Virus record (IMG/VR): IMGVR_UViG_3300029319_000394
Span: 1 to 27,226 of that record
Source of the DNA: a virus
DNA: 27,226 nt
Reading direction: 5' to 3' (one strand)
This document shows positions 6,432 to 14,337 of the stretch, piece by piece. Every line of letters begins with the position of its first letter. The first letter of the stretch is position 1. Under the pieces are notes generated by a model that was not told where the DNA came from, made no database searches, and saw only the letters and a program-made list of their open reading frames with translations. The position numbers were made by a program, and so were the translations under genes.

Positions 6432-7862
6432 ATGAATTATAAATTTAGAATGAAACCTTACAAGCATCAATTGACTGCATTAGAAAAGTCATGGAACAAA
6501 GAAACGTATGCATATTTTATGGAGATGGGTACCGGTAAAACAAAAGTATTAATCGATAACATGTCAATGTTATATGATAATGGTAAAATAGATAGCGCTT
6601 TAATTATTGCACCGAAAGGTGTTGTTAAAACTTGGTACGAACAAGAACTACCTACACATTTACCAAAACATATAGAGAATGTGACTGTATTATGGCAGTC
6701 AAATATTACTAAAAAACAACAAGTTTCATTAGACAACCTAATGAAGATCGGCACAGAGCTCCACATTTTGATTATGAATGTGGAGGCTCTTTCTACTAAG
6801 AAAGGTGTTGATTTTGCATTTAAATTTTTAAACTCACATAATGCTTTAATGGCAATAGATGAGTCTACAACAATAAAAACACCAAGTGCAAAACGTACGA
6901 AAAGTATAATTAGTTTAGGTAAGATGGCTAAGTACAGAAGAATTATGACTGGTTCTCCTGTAACTAAAAACCCTTTAGATTTATATACTCAATGTTTATA
7001 TCTTGATCCTTATCTGTTAGACTTTCAATCTTATTATGCATTTAGAAATAGATACGCTGAAATGAAAACTTTAAATGTTAGAGGCAGATCAATACAAGTT
7101 GTTAATAAGTTTATTAATTTAAATGAATTATCAGATAAATTACAAAGTTTTTCATATAGAGTATTAAAAGAAGATTGCTTAGATTTACCTGAAAAAATAT
7201 ATATGAAGAGATATATATCTCTTACACACGATCAAATTAAAGTATATGATCAAATGAAGAAGACAGCTCTTGCTACATTAAATGGTAAAACTACTAGTAC
7301 AATGACTGTATTAACTCAATTAATGAGATTACAGCAAATAACTTGCGGCCACTTTGTAGCAGATGATGGATCTACACAAGACATACAAAGCAATAGAATA
7401 AAAGAATTGATGGATGTATTAGATGAAATAGAAGGTAAAGCTATTATATGGGGCCATTGGCAAAGAGATATAAAAAATATTATAAAAGCAGTTGTAGATG
7501 AATATGGTCCAGGGTCCGTGGTTGATTATTATGGATTAACACCACAAGATGAAAGACAAGATAACATACGTAAATTTCAAAATGATCCTAAATGTAGATT
7601 CTTAGTTGGTACACCTCAAACCGGTGGATACGGTATTACACTTACACAAGCAAACACTGTTATATATTATTCTAATGGTTATGATTTAGAGAAAAGATTA
7701 CAATCAGAAGACAGAGCACACAGAATAGGTCAAAAGAAAAATGTTACTTACGTTGATTTAATATGTGAAGATACTGTTGATGAAAAGATAGTGAAAGCTC
7801 TACGTAAAAAAATTAATGTAGCTTCACAAGTCTTGGGTGAAGAATTAAAATCTTGGATTTAA
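6432..7862 (+). CDS. SNF2-family (SF2) DNA-dependent ATPase/helicase
   Basis: A 476-residue SF2 motor and the only plus-strand gene. The N-terminal RecA lobe has a Q-motif-like P-Y-K-H-Q (9-13), Walker A M-G-T-G-K-T-K (32-38), motif Ia I-I-A-P-K-G-V (58-64), motif II D-E-S-T in place of DEAH (near 143-146) and motif III T-G-S-P (near 173-176). The C-terminal lobe has G-G-Y-G-I-T-L-T-Q-A (near 398-407) and motif VI R-L-Q-S-E-D-R-A-H-R-I-G-Q, the hallmark of SNF2 proteins. No nuclease, chromo or DNA-binding domain is attached. SNF2 proteins translocate on dsDNA and remodel protein-DNA complexes; here a role in replication, recombination or clearing host proteins is possible but unproven. It is divergent from the replication operon and convergent with the endolysin gene, sharing two stop-codon bases with it. 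Confidence 0.92.
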   Translation: MNYKFRMKPYKHQLTALEKSWNKETYAYFMEMGTGKTKVLIDNMSMLYDNGKIDSALIIAPKGVVKTWYEQELPTHLPKHIENVTVLWQSNITKKQQVSLDNLMKIGTELHILIMNVEALSTKKGVDFAFKFLNSHNALMAIDESTTIKTPSAKRTKSIISLGKMAKYRRIMTGSPVTKNPLDLYTQCLYLDPYLLDFQSYYAFRNRYAEMKTLNVRGRSIQVVNKFINLNELSDKLQSFSYRVLKEDCLDLPEKIYMKRYISLTHDQIKVYDQMKKTALATLNGKTTSTMTVLTQLMRLQQITCGHFVADDGSTQDIQSNRIKELMDVLDEIEGKAIIWGHWQRDIKNIIKAVVDEYGPGSVVDYYGLTPQDERQDNIRKFQNDPKCRFLVGTPQTGGYGITLTQANTVIYYSNGYDLEKRLQSEDRAHRIGQKKNVTYVDLICEDTVDEKIVKALRKKINVASQVLGEELKSWI

Positions 7863-8338
7863 ATAAATAAATCTTTTGCGTTTCCTATTATAGGTTTGTA
7901 TTTTGTTTTACCTTCAGATCTAAATGCGTGTAAAAAACTAGCTCGTGGTGTTCCCTCCGTATAGCTGCAGTGTATCCACCCGCTGTTAGGTTCACCTGGA
8001 GTATAAAATTCTAATATAAGCTGGTCATACGGAAGCTCTTTTTTGATCCAATCTGCAAGCTCACAATTGTCAACACCTACAACTTCAAAGTCCGCCGCCT
8101 CAGCTTTCGCATGTTGCGAATTCAAACTGCTGCCAATAGCAACACATAATTCAGGACTACGATAGCCTGATGTTATTTTAACTCTACCAAAATGATCACG
8201 AACTGGTTGTAAAATTTTTTCACAAAGTGTTTTTAATTTTTCTATTTGCTCTGCGTTAGGGTTATTATTAATACCCTTACGTATTGCTGTATCTGATTTA
8301 ATTAACTCTGAAAGAGTAAAGTTACGTGAAAGATTCAT
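7859..8338 (-). CDS. Endolysin, M15 family peptidase
   Basis: A 159-residue zinc peptidase of the M15 (VanY/D-Ala-D-Ala carboxypeptidase-like) type, expected to cut peptidoglycan peptides at lysis. The predicted zinc ligands are H76 and D83 in the S-Q-H-x(6)-D motif and H123 in G-W-I-H-C-S-Y. The T-S-G-Y-R-S-P motif (56-62) is typical of the family. E110 is a candidate catalytic acid. There is no signal peptide, so export would rely on the holin-like protein encoded immediately upstream, whose stop overlaps this start as TAATG. It is the last gene of the late operon, and its stop codon overlaps the stop of the converging SNF2 gene. Confidence 0.9.
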   Translation of the reverse strand: MNLSRNFTLSELIKSDTAIRKGINNNPNAEQIEKLKTLCEKILQPVRDHFGRVKITSGYRSPELCVAIGSSLNSQHAKAEAADFEVVGVDNCELADWIKKELPYDQLILEFYTPGEPNSGWIHCSYTEGTPRASFLHAFRSEGKTKYKPIIGNAKDLFI

Positions 8339-8532
8339 TATTTAAAAAATATTCCTAATGCGAAGAGTACAGCAGATCCCGCTGCTGCTAAGAGAACCCA
8401 ATAGACTTTATCTATCTTACCGCCCAACTTCTCGACGTCTTCATGTACATGTTTCAAATTTTTTTTGACACCTGATATGTGTCCGTACAAAGATAAAATA
8501 TGTTCTCTAGTATTTTTTGGTTGCATTGCCAT
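8338..8532 (-). CDS. Holin-like single-pass membrane protein
   Basis: A 64-residue protein with a charged, amphipathic N-terminal half (about 8-42, rich in His, Lys and Glu) and one C-terminal transmembrane helix (about 43-63: Y-W-V-L-L-A-A-A-G-S-A-V-L-F-A-L-G) ending in Lys. This resembles XhlA-type or other one-pass phage holin components. Size, topology and its place directly before the endolysin with TAATG overlaps on both sides support a lysis role. A second in-frame ATG two codons in is possible. No sequence motif proves holin activity. Confidence 0.75.
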   Translation of the reverse strand: MAMQPKNTREHILSLYGHISGVKKNLKHVHEDVEKLGGKIDKVYWVLLAAAGSAVLFALGIFFK

Positions 8533-11500
8533 TAAGTTCTTCTCGCTATTTCTCGTTCTTCTGGGGATAGTAATGCCTGTTCACTACGTGTCAAGTTGTT
8601 AATTTGGTTATTTTGTCTAGTAAATAAACGTTGATTAGGCATTGGCATTTGTGGTAGTGCAGATTGACCTTGTGGATCAGTGTCTGGTAAAAAGTCATCT
8701 AAACTTATATTCCAATCTTGATATAAATTTAATTTATACATTTGATCTTCCATTTGACCTAATGTACTTTCAGCTTGATTATAAACATTTGATACTCCAC
8801 CTTCTTTTGATAGATCTTCAAATCTTTCAATAATTTTTCTTGAAGGAAAGAATGGTATAAACTCACCAGATGTTATTTCATTATAGATAGATCCCAAACC
8901 TCTTTTATCAAAAATTTCATAAATATCATCATCTTTAATTCCTAATGCTTTTGCATTATTAATACTTGTTAACATTTTTTTCTTAACTTCAAATAAAGAT
9001 TTATTAGCTGTAAAGTATCTATCTATTACATCTGAAGGTGTTCTCATATCAACTGGATCAATCTCTCCTGTAAATAATTTTCTAGAATTAGATACACCTT
9101 GTTGGTATTCAAACAGTTTAAATCCTAAAGATTTTTTAGGATCAACTTTTATTAATCTAAAACCAAATATACCTGCAAGCTCGTAAGGTATTTCGTATAT
9201 TTCAGCTCCTCTACCTGGTTCACCAGTAATTGCTTTTTTAGTTCTTTCAAATGGTTGTGTTGTTGGTAATAAAGTTTTACCAAGATGTTGCATAATTATT
9301 GTAACTTTTTCTGGTCCTGGTGTTTGATCATTATATAATTGTTTACCTTCTCTTGTTCTACCATTTCTGCCCCATATATCCATGAACGCTTCTGTATAAA
9401 TTGATTCTGATATAAATGGTGAAGCTGTTTCACCGGCAGCTTCTGCAATACCTTCTACAAAACCTTTTAATAATATTTCTTCGTTATCAATACCTTCTTG
9501 AATATTACGTAATAAAGATTGAAAAGGTCTTGTTAATGTATCATAAACATTATTTTTAGACCAATCTATATAAAATAATTCACCTGTTTCTGGATCTCGT
9601 GTGTATATTTTTTGTGAACTTTTAGCCCATGGTGCTACAAAATCATTTGCTGCATCTGCTTCTTCGTTTGATACACCAAATATAGCTTGTGATCCTTTTG
9701 TTAATCCATATGGAATTATACCCATAGCACCCACCATTCCAACAAGTCTTTTCATAGCAAGACCTTTCATAGGATTTGTGCTCGTAATTGGATTTAAACT
9801 TCTTGTTACAGGATCTCTTAAATCTTTTGCTACTTGTTCAAATATACCAAAGCCTGTTCTAAATACTTCTGATGGCCATGACATAAAATTACCAAAAGGT
9901 GATACCCTTGCAGCTCTTACAAACTCACCAACCTTTGCATAATTTGGCACTGTGTCTTGTACAATTTGTGCTACCTCTTGTTTTAATGCTTGTGGTGATA
10001 TTTTTATGCCTGCTTTTGCATATCTTTCACCTCTTTGTATTAACTGCACTTCATAATTTATAATCTTCCAAATATCATCTTCTGCAACATATAAATCTTG
10101 CATAAATTTACCGGCTTTTTTAATACCTCTACTAGTTTTTTTACCTAGTGAATTAATCATAGGAAATAAAATACTATCAGTTGCAAAATTACCTTCACCA
10201 AATCTTACATCTTTCATTAGATTACGTAGATCTCCAAGCCTTACGTTTGTGTTTACAATACCTAATTCTAAATATTCTCTATATTTTTCTTGTGATAATT
10301 CTTTTCTTGGTCCACCTACTTGCACTGTACCAAAAGCATTGTTCATAGCTTGTTTAAATACTCTTGGGTCCGTGAACATTGTTCCGTTAGCAAATGAAAA
10401 TGCACTAGAACTTAAAAAGTTTCTTATGTGTGTAGGCACAGATAGAATTGTTTTTGCGTATTGTGCACCAGCTTTAGGTGTTAATAATAAATTACGCCAT
10501 GCCCATGAAAATGTTTTACCTATTGGTCCACCAGTTTCACCTCTCATAAAATCTTGTATCTTTGATACGTTGGTAAAACTTTCTGCTATCTCTCTTGTTG
10601 TATACGTATTAGATAATCTATTTACTAATACACCATCTTTAAAATATTCTTTTACATAATCATCCATCTTAACTATTTCTGGTTCGTTACCGAAAGCTCT
10701 TTTAGCTGCAAGTGGTGTAGAATGAAAAAAACCTCTTGCACCAAGTGGTGTTTCTGCTGTAGCTTTTGCTTTAGCTACTGCATCTGCATCTAGTATTTCA
10801 TCAAACAATTGATTTTTTCTAGCTACAATTGACAATCTATTCATACCTTCAAAGATAGAGTGTCTAACATCATTTATTTCACCAAATAAATCTCTAAATA
10901 TTTTTGATCCTTTACCTATAACTTGTATTTCTTTTTTACCACCAGGTAGTTTTTTCTCTATTGTTTGTGCAAATGTTTTTAATGCAAATGCATCATCGGC
11001 TGATCTAGATAAATTTTGATATGCGAACGTTGGTAGTCTATCTCTCTTTGGGTCCATCTTTCTAACCTGTTTGATAATATCATTTACCATACCTTCTGCT
11101 TCTAATTCTGTAATAGGATTCTTATTTTTAGCTGCATATCTCATAAATAATTGAATAGCTCTATCTACGTCTTGTCTTGCTGGTTTATACTTTTGTAAGA
11201 AACCTGCTTCTGCATTTTCAAATATTTCAAATGTATTACCAATATAATTTTTAACTCTATTACCCATTATCTTACGTAAATCTACACCTACACCCGCTGG
11301 TAAATCTACTTTAGCACCAGGTCCACCTGCTGTTATATTTAATATATTAGCAAACTCTTCTCTTGTTTTAACAATAGATCTTAATATATTTTGTGAAACT
11401 TCTGTACCTTCTCTTTTACCTAATCTTTTTTGAGTTTGTTGTGTTATCTCTTTTGCTAACTTTGCATCAACAGCTGATTTATTTAAATCACCTTTAAATA

Positions 11501-12563
11501 ATCCATCATCTAACAAAGTTAAAAATTTTTTTCTTTCTTCCGCAGATGATGCATTAAAAAATTTTCTAAAGTCTGGAAATACTTTATCTACTTCTCTATC
11601 TATTCTAGCAACTTGTTCCTCAGCAAAGTTTACATCTCTCATTTCTCTTGCTTTTTGTGTTTTCTTTGCTTCAGCAACCTCTTGTGGTTTTGTCCCTCTA
11701 AATCTAAATGCAGCACTAAATTTATCTAATGCTTGGTCAAATAAACCACTGCTGTATGCAAGTTCTTTACCACGTTTAGCTAATGCTTTTGCTGCAACTC
11801 CTGTACCATAAACAAAAGGTGTAAGAAAAATAGACTCTGCACCAAATTTTGCTCTGTTCATTAATTTTCTAGCTGCGTCTTCTGATGGATCATCTCTAAC
11901 ATCTCTATCTAAAGCAAGAGCAGCATCAGGTCCAAACAGATCACTTATGTTTCCTATTTTTTCTGTATCTACAACAAGTGTTTCACCGGCTGCACCACCC
12001 AATACAACAGCACTAAATCTTTGTGCACCCGATAATTTATTTAATTCTTCAGCTTTTTTTCTACCTTTTACTGCGTTAGGGTTTTTAAAACTTACAAGCT
12101 TACCAGCTTTCTTTGCTTTTAATGCTTTAGTTGCTAGTGTTGTTGCAATTTTTGCACCTGCTCCTCCTGGTATACCTATTTGTACTAAAGCTTCTGATAA
12201 TCTACCTATAGCTCTTTGTTCTGCTATTTCTTCTAATGGATTAAGTTTATCAAAAAATGCTTCTACCTGTGCAGCTGTATTTGTATCTGCTCCAAGATCA
12301 ATGAGCTCTGCACCAAGAGATACTACTCCTTCTACAGTTTTTATAAGACCAGAACCAAGACCTGCAACAAATGCTGTTGCACCTGATACTTCATTGTTAT
12401 CTTCTGCTTCAGGTAAATTTATATCTGTTGCACCTATACCTTCATCTAAACCTTGATATAAATTTTTATTTATATCATTTTCGTTTTTATTTTTTTCTTT
12501 TTCTTGAACTTTACCACCTGATATTGTGGGATTGTTTTTAGGATCGTATGGATCGAATGCCAT
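8532..12563 (-). CDS. Large internal virion / DNA-ejection-type protein
   Basis: A 1343-residue protein, the longest in the window. The N-terminus is polar and K/E/N-rich (1-55), followed by Ala/Gly-rich hydrophobic stretches (about 60-95 and 125-165). The middle is long, basic and helical, with many R and K. A second hydrophobic segment lies near 930-955 (V-G-M-V-G-A-M-G-I-I-P-Y-G-L). The C-terminal part contains the acidic D-D-D-I-Y-E-I-F-D-K-R-G-L-G near 1205-1220 and a Q/N-rich tail. No lytic transglycosylase or protease motif was seen. Size, composition and location among virion genes match the giant ejection proteins of podoviruses (T7 gp16-like role), which cross the envelope with the DNA. 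That role is inferred from context rather than homology. An AGGAG site precedes the ATG. Confidence 0.75.
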   Translation of the reverse strand: MAFDPYDPKNNPTISGGKVQEKEKNKNENDINKNLYQGLDEGIGATDINLPEAEDNNEVSGATAFVAGLGSGLIKTVEGVVSLGAELIDLGADTNTAAQVEAFFDKLNPLEEIAEQRAIGRLSEALVQIGIPGGAGAKIATTLATKALKAKKAGKLVSFKNPNAVKGRKKAEELNKLSGAQRFSAVVLGGAAGETLVVDTEKIGNISDLFGPDAALALDRDVRDDPSEDAARKLMNRAKFGAESIFLTPFVYGTGVAAKALAKRGKELAYSSGLFDQALDKFSAAFRFRGTKPQEVAEAKKTQKAREMRDVNFAEEQVARIDREVDKVFPDFRKFFNASSAEERKKFLTLLDDGLFKGDLNKSAVDAKLAKEITQQTQKRLGKREGTEVSQNILRSIVKTREEFANILNITAGGPGAKVDLPAGVGVDLRKIMGNRVKNYIGNTFEIFENAEAGFLQKYKPARQDVDRAIQLFMRYAAKNKNPITELEAEGMVNDIIKQVRKMDPKRDRLPTFAYQNLSRSADDAFALKTFAQTIEKKLPGGKKEIQVIGKGSKIFRDLFGEINDVRHSIFEGMNRLSIVARKNQLFDEILDADAVAKAKATAETPLGARGFFHSTPLAAKRAFGNEPEIVKMDDYVKEYFKDGVLVNRLSNTYTTREIAESFTNVSKIQDFMRGETGGPIGKTFSWAWRNLLLTPKAGAQYAKTILSVPTHIRNFLSSSAFSFANGTMFTDPRVFKQAMNNAFGTVQVGGPRKELSQEKYREYLELGIVNTNVRLGDLRNLMKDVRFGEGNFATDSILFPMINSLGKKTSRGIKKAGKFMQDLYVAEDDIWKIINYEVQLIQRGERYAKAGIKISPQALKQEVAQIVQDTVPNYAKVGEFVRAARVSPFGNFMSWPSEVFRTGFGIFEQVAKDLRDPVTRSLNPITSTNPMKGLAMKRLVGMVGAMGIIPYGLTKGSQAIFGVSNEEADAANDFVAPWAKSSQKIYTRDPETGELFYIDWSKNNVYDTLTRPFQSLLRNIQEGIDNEEILLKGFVEGIAEAAGETASPFISESIYTEAFMDIWGRNGRTREGKQLYNDQTPGPEKVTIIMQHLGKTLLPTTQPFERTKKAITGEPGRGAEIYEIPYELAGIFGFRLIKVDPKKSLGFKLFEYQQGVSNSRKLFTGEIDPVDMRTPSDVIDRYFTANKSLFEVKKKMLTSINNAKALGIKDDDIYEIFDKRGLGSIYNEITSGEFIPFFPSRKIIERFEDLSKEGGVSNVYNQAESTLGQMEDQMYKLNLYQDWNISLDDFLPDTDPQGQSALPQMPMPNQRLFTRQNNQINNLTRSEQALLSPEEREIARRT

Positions 12564-12571
12564 TATGTCTC

Positions 12572-13402
12572 CTAATCCTGATCTACATCAATCGGCTTAT
12601 ACCCTGCTGAAGGATCTAGTGTTACAAAATCTAACGCACCATTGCCAACACTAACTCTTTTTTTCCATTGACCTTGTATGGCATCATAAAAAATTTGACC
12701 TGTTTGTACATTTGATACATCAGGAACATATTGAACTTTACCTTTTTTACCAACATCAACATAATCTATTTCTACTAGATTTGATCTTTGTCCTGCATCT
12801 GCAGCTTGAATAAAATCTATGGTTTTTCTAGATATATCATCTGCTCTACTACCTTTATATTTAGAAATAATTCTGTTTTCTGCAGCATCTGTTAGATCAC
12901 CTCTCATAGCTTCTACTTGTTCTTCATAAGTTTGTGCGGCATAACCAGATTTATCTTTTATTTTTGCAATTTCTAAATCACTAGCTCTATCTAATGCAGC
13001 TTGTGATGCATCAAATTTTCTTTGTGCTTCTGCTATAGATTTTGCTTCATCAGATTCGATTGCTTGACCAACTATTGCTTGTTGTAATGCTCTATCCTGT
13101 AATGCTTCTTGTGCTCTTATGCCTTGAAATGTATTAAATGGTTCTTTAGCTGCTGTTGCTGCTGTCGCTAATAAACCACCTCTAGGTGGAGCAGATAATA
13201 GATTTAAACCGAAGTTAGTTAAAAAACTAGATACAGATCCAGGCATAGCTTGTGTTTGTGTTCTAGGTGCAAATTGATTATACAAAGCACGTATTCTTTC
13301 TACTTCACCACCTACATTATAGTTTTGTCTATCTAAACCTGATGTAATACCATCAGCAGATCCGCCTCTTCTAAACATAGGTCTTTTTAAAGTTCTATTC
13401 AT
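12572..13402 (-). CDS. Virion-associated protein with RRGG and RQNY-VGG motifs
   Basis: A 276-residue protein whose basic N-terminus has M-F-R-R-G-G-S-A-D-G-I followed by D-R-Q-N-Y-N-V-G-G. This pattern occurs again in the product encoded at 14337-16358 (M-A-E-G-G and R-Q-N-Y-F-V-G-G). A helical, Ala/Gln-rich middle (about 80-150) could form a coiled coil, and the C-terminal part is beta-rich. It lies between the large ejection-type protein and the Q/A-rich protein, with a TAATG overlap to the latter, so it is most likely an internal or minor virion protein. No enzymatic motif is visible and the exact role is unknown. Confidence 0.7.
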   Translation of the reverse strand: MNRTLKRPMFRRGGSADGITSGLDRQNYNVGGEVERIRALYNQFAPRTQTQAMPGSVSSFLTNFGLNLLSAPPRGGLLATAATAAKEPFNTFQGIRAQEALQDRALQQAIVGQAIESDEAKSIAEAQRKFDASQAALDRASDLEIAKIKDKSGYAAQTYEEQVEAMRGDLTDAAENRIISKYKGSRADDISRKTIDFIQAADAGQRSNLVEIDYVDVGKKGKVQYVPDVSNVQTGQIFYDAIQGQWKKRVSVGNGALDFVTLDPSAGYKPIDVDQD

Positions 13403-14337
13403 TATCTATTTCCCATTAATGCAAATGGATTTTGATTTGCAACAGCTCCATATATACCAGCTAATGTTGTACCAACTCCTAATGCAGTCTGTAATGGTGT
13501 AGGATTTGGAACGTTACTTGTTTGTGTTTGTCCCGGATATCCACCCATAATACCTGCAACTTGTGCTGCATATCTATCTAATTGTTCTTGTGGTTGGAAT
13601 GTTGCCATTCTTGTAGCTTCTCTTGTAGCGTCTAGTTGAGCTTGTGCTTGTGCCTGGTTCAATGCGCCCAACGTTCCTAATTGTGAAATATCTCCTCGTT
13701 GTAATCCAGGCACAAGTGATGCTAGACCTAGCTGCGTTTGTAGATCAGCAGCTCTTTGAGCCTGTGCCTGACCAAAACCTTGTTGTAATAATTGAGCTTG
13801 TAGTGCTGCTCTGTTTCTATCAGAACCAGTATCATATTCTGCTAGTTGAACTCCTTCTCTTCCTCCACCAAATGCGCCTGACTGTACCGCTCTATCTCTA
13901 ATAGACTGTCTATTAATAGCTGCGTTTCTGTCAAATTCTGAAAGTGTTGCATCAATAACTTGTTGTTGATATGGCGACATATATTGTTGAGTTTGTGCCG
14001 CTGTCATTGGTCCTGTTAAATTCTGTGCTGCTGTTAAATATGGTTGAAAAGAACCAACACCTTGTGTTGCTAAAGTTTGTGCTTGTCTTTGTAATGCATC
14101 TTGTTGTGCTACTTGTGGTGCAAGTCCTGCTAAACTGTCTTGTCTAATTCCAAATTGTGTAGCTGCATCTTGTCTTGCTTTAAATTGATCAGCTGTTTCA
14201 CCTGTTTGTTGTGTTAATGATCCTATCCCTCTTGTAACTACTGGTACGGCTGTTTGAGCCGTGATCTGTGTTGCAAGATCTTTACCTAAATCTTCTACAA
14301 ACTGTGCGGGTAAATTTCTTACTGTTTCTGTTGCCAT
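13402..14337 (-). CDS. Gln/Ala-rich internal virion protein
   Basis: A 311-residue protein rich in Gln and Ala, mostly predicted helical. Landmarks are Y-M-S-P-Y-Q-Q-Q-V-I-D-A-T-L near 119-132, the segment S-G-A-F-G-G-G-R-E-G-V-Q-L-A-E-Y near 152-167, and a C-terminal P-N-P-T-P-L-Q-T-A-L-G-V-G-T-T-L-A-G-I-Y hydrophobic end. I recognise this pattern from many marine and other podovirus-like genomes, where it sits with internal core or ejection proteins. It overlaps both neighbours by TAATG. The virion role is inferred from family and position; its biochemical function is unknown. Confidence 0.75.
   Translation of the reverse strand: MATETVRNLPAQFVEDLGKDLATQITAQTAVPVVTRGIGSLTQQTGETADQFKARQDAATQFGIRQDSLAGLAPQVAQQDALQRQAQTLATQGVGSFQPYLTAAQNLTGPMTAAQTQQYMSPYQQQVIDATLSEFDRNAAINRQSIRDRAVQSGAFGGGREGVQLAEYDTGSDRNRAALQAQLLQQGFGQAQAQRAADLQTQLGLASLVPGLQRGDISQLGTLGALNQAQAQAQLDATREATRMATFQPQEQLDRYAAQVAGIMGGYPGQTQTSNVPNPTPLQTALGVGTTLAGIYGAVANQNPFALMGNR

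Noticed and set aside
7820-7900. Bidirectional terminator between the SNF2 and endolysin genes
   Set aside because: Only a weak 5-bp AAATC/GATTT inverted repeat is present; nothing resembles a stable hairpin with flanking T-runs.
11947-12456. Plus-strand ORF of 169 codons opposite the large virion protein
   Set aside because: Shadow of an Ala/Gly-rich coding region on the other strand; composition is artefactual and no start signal is present.
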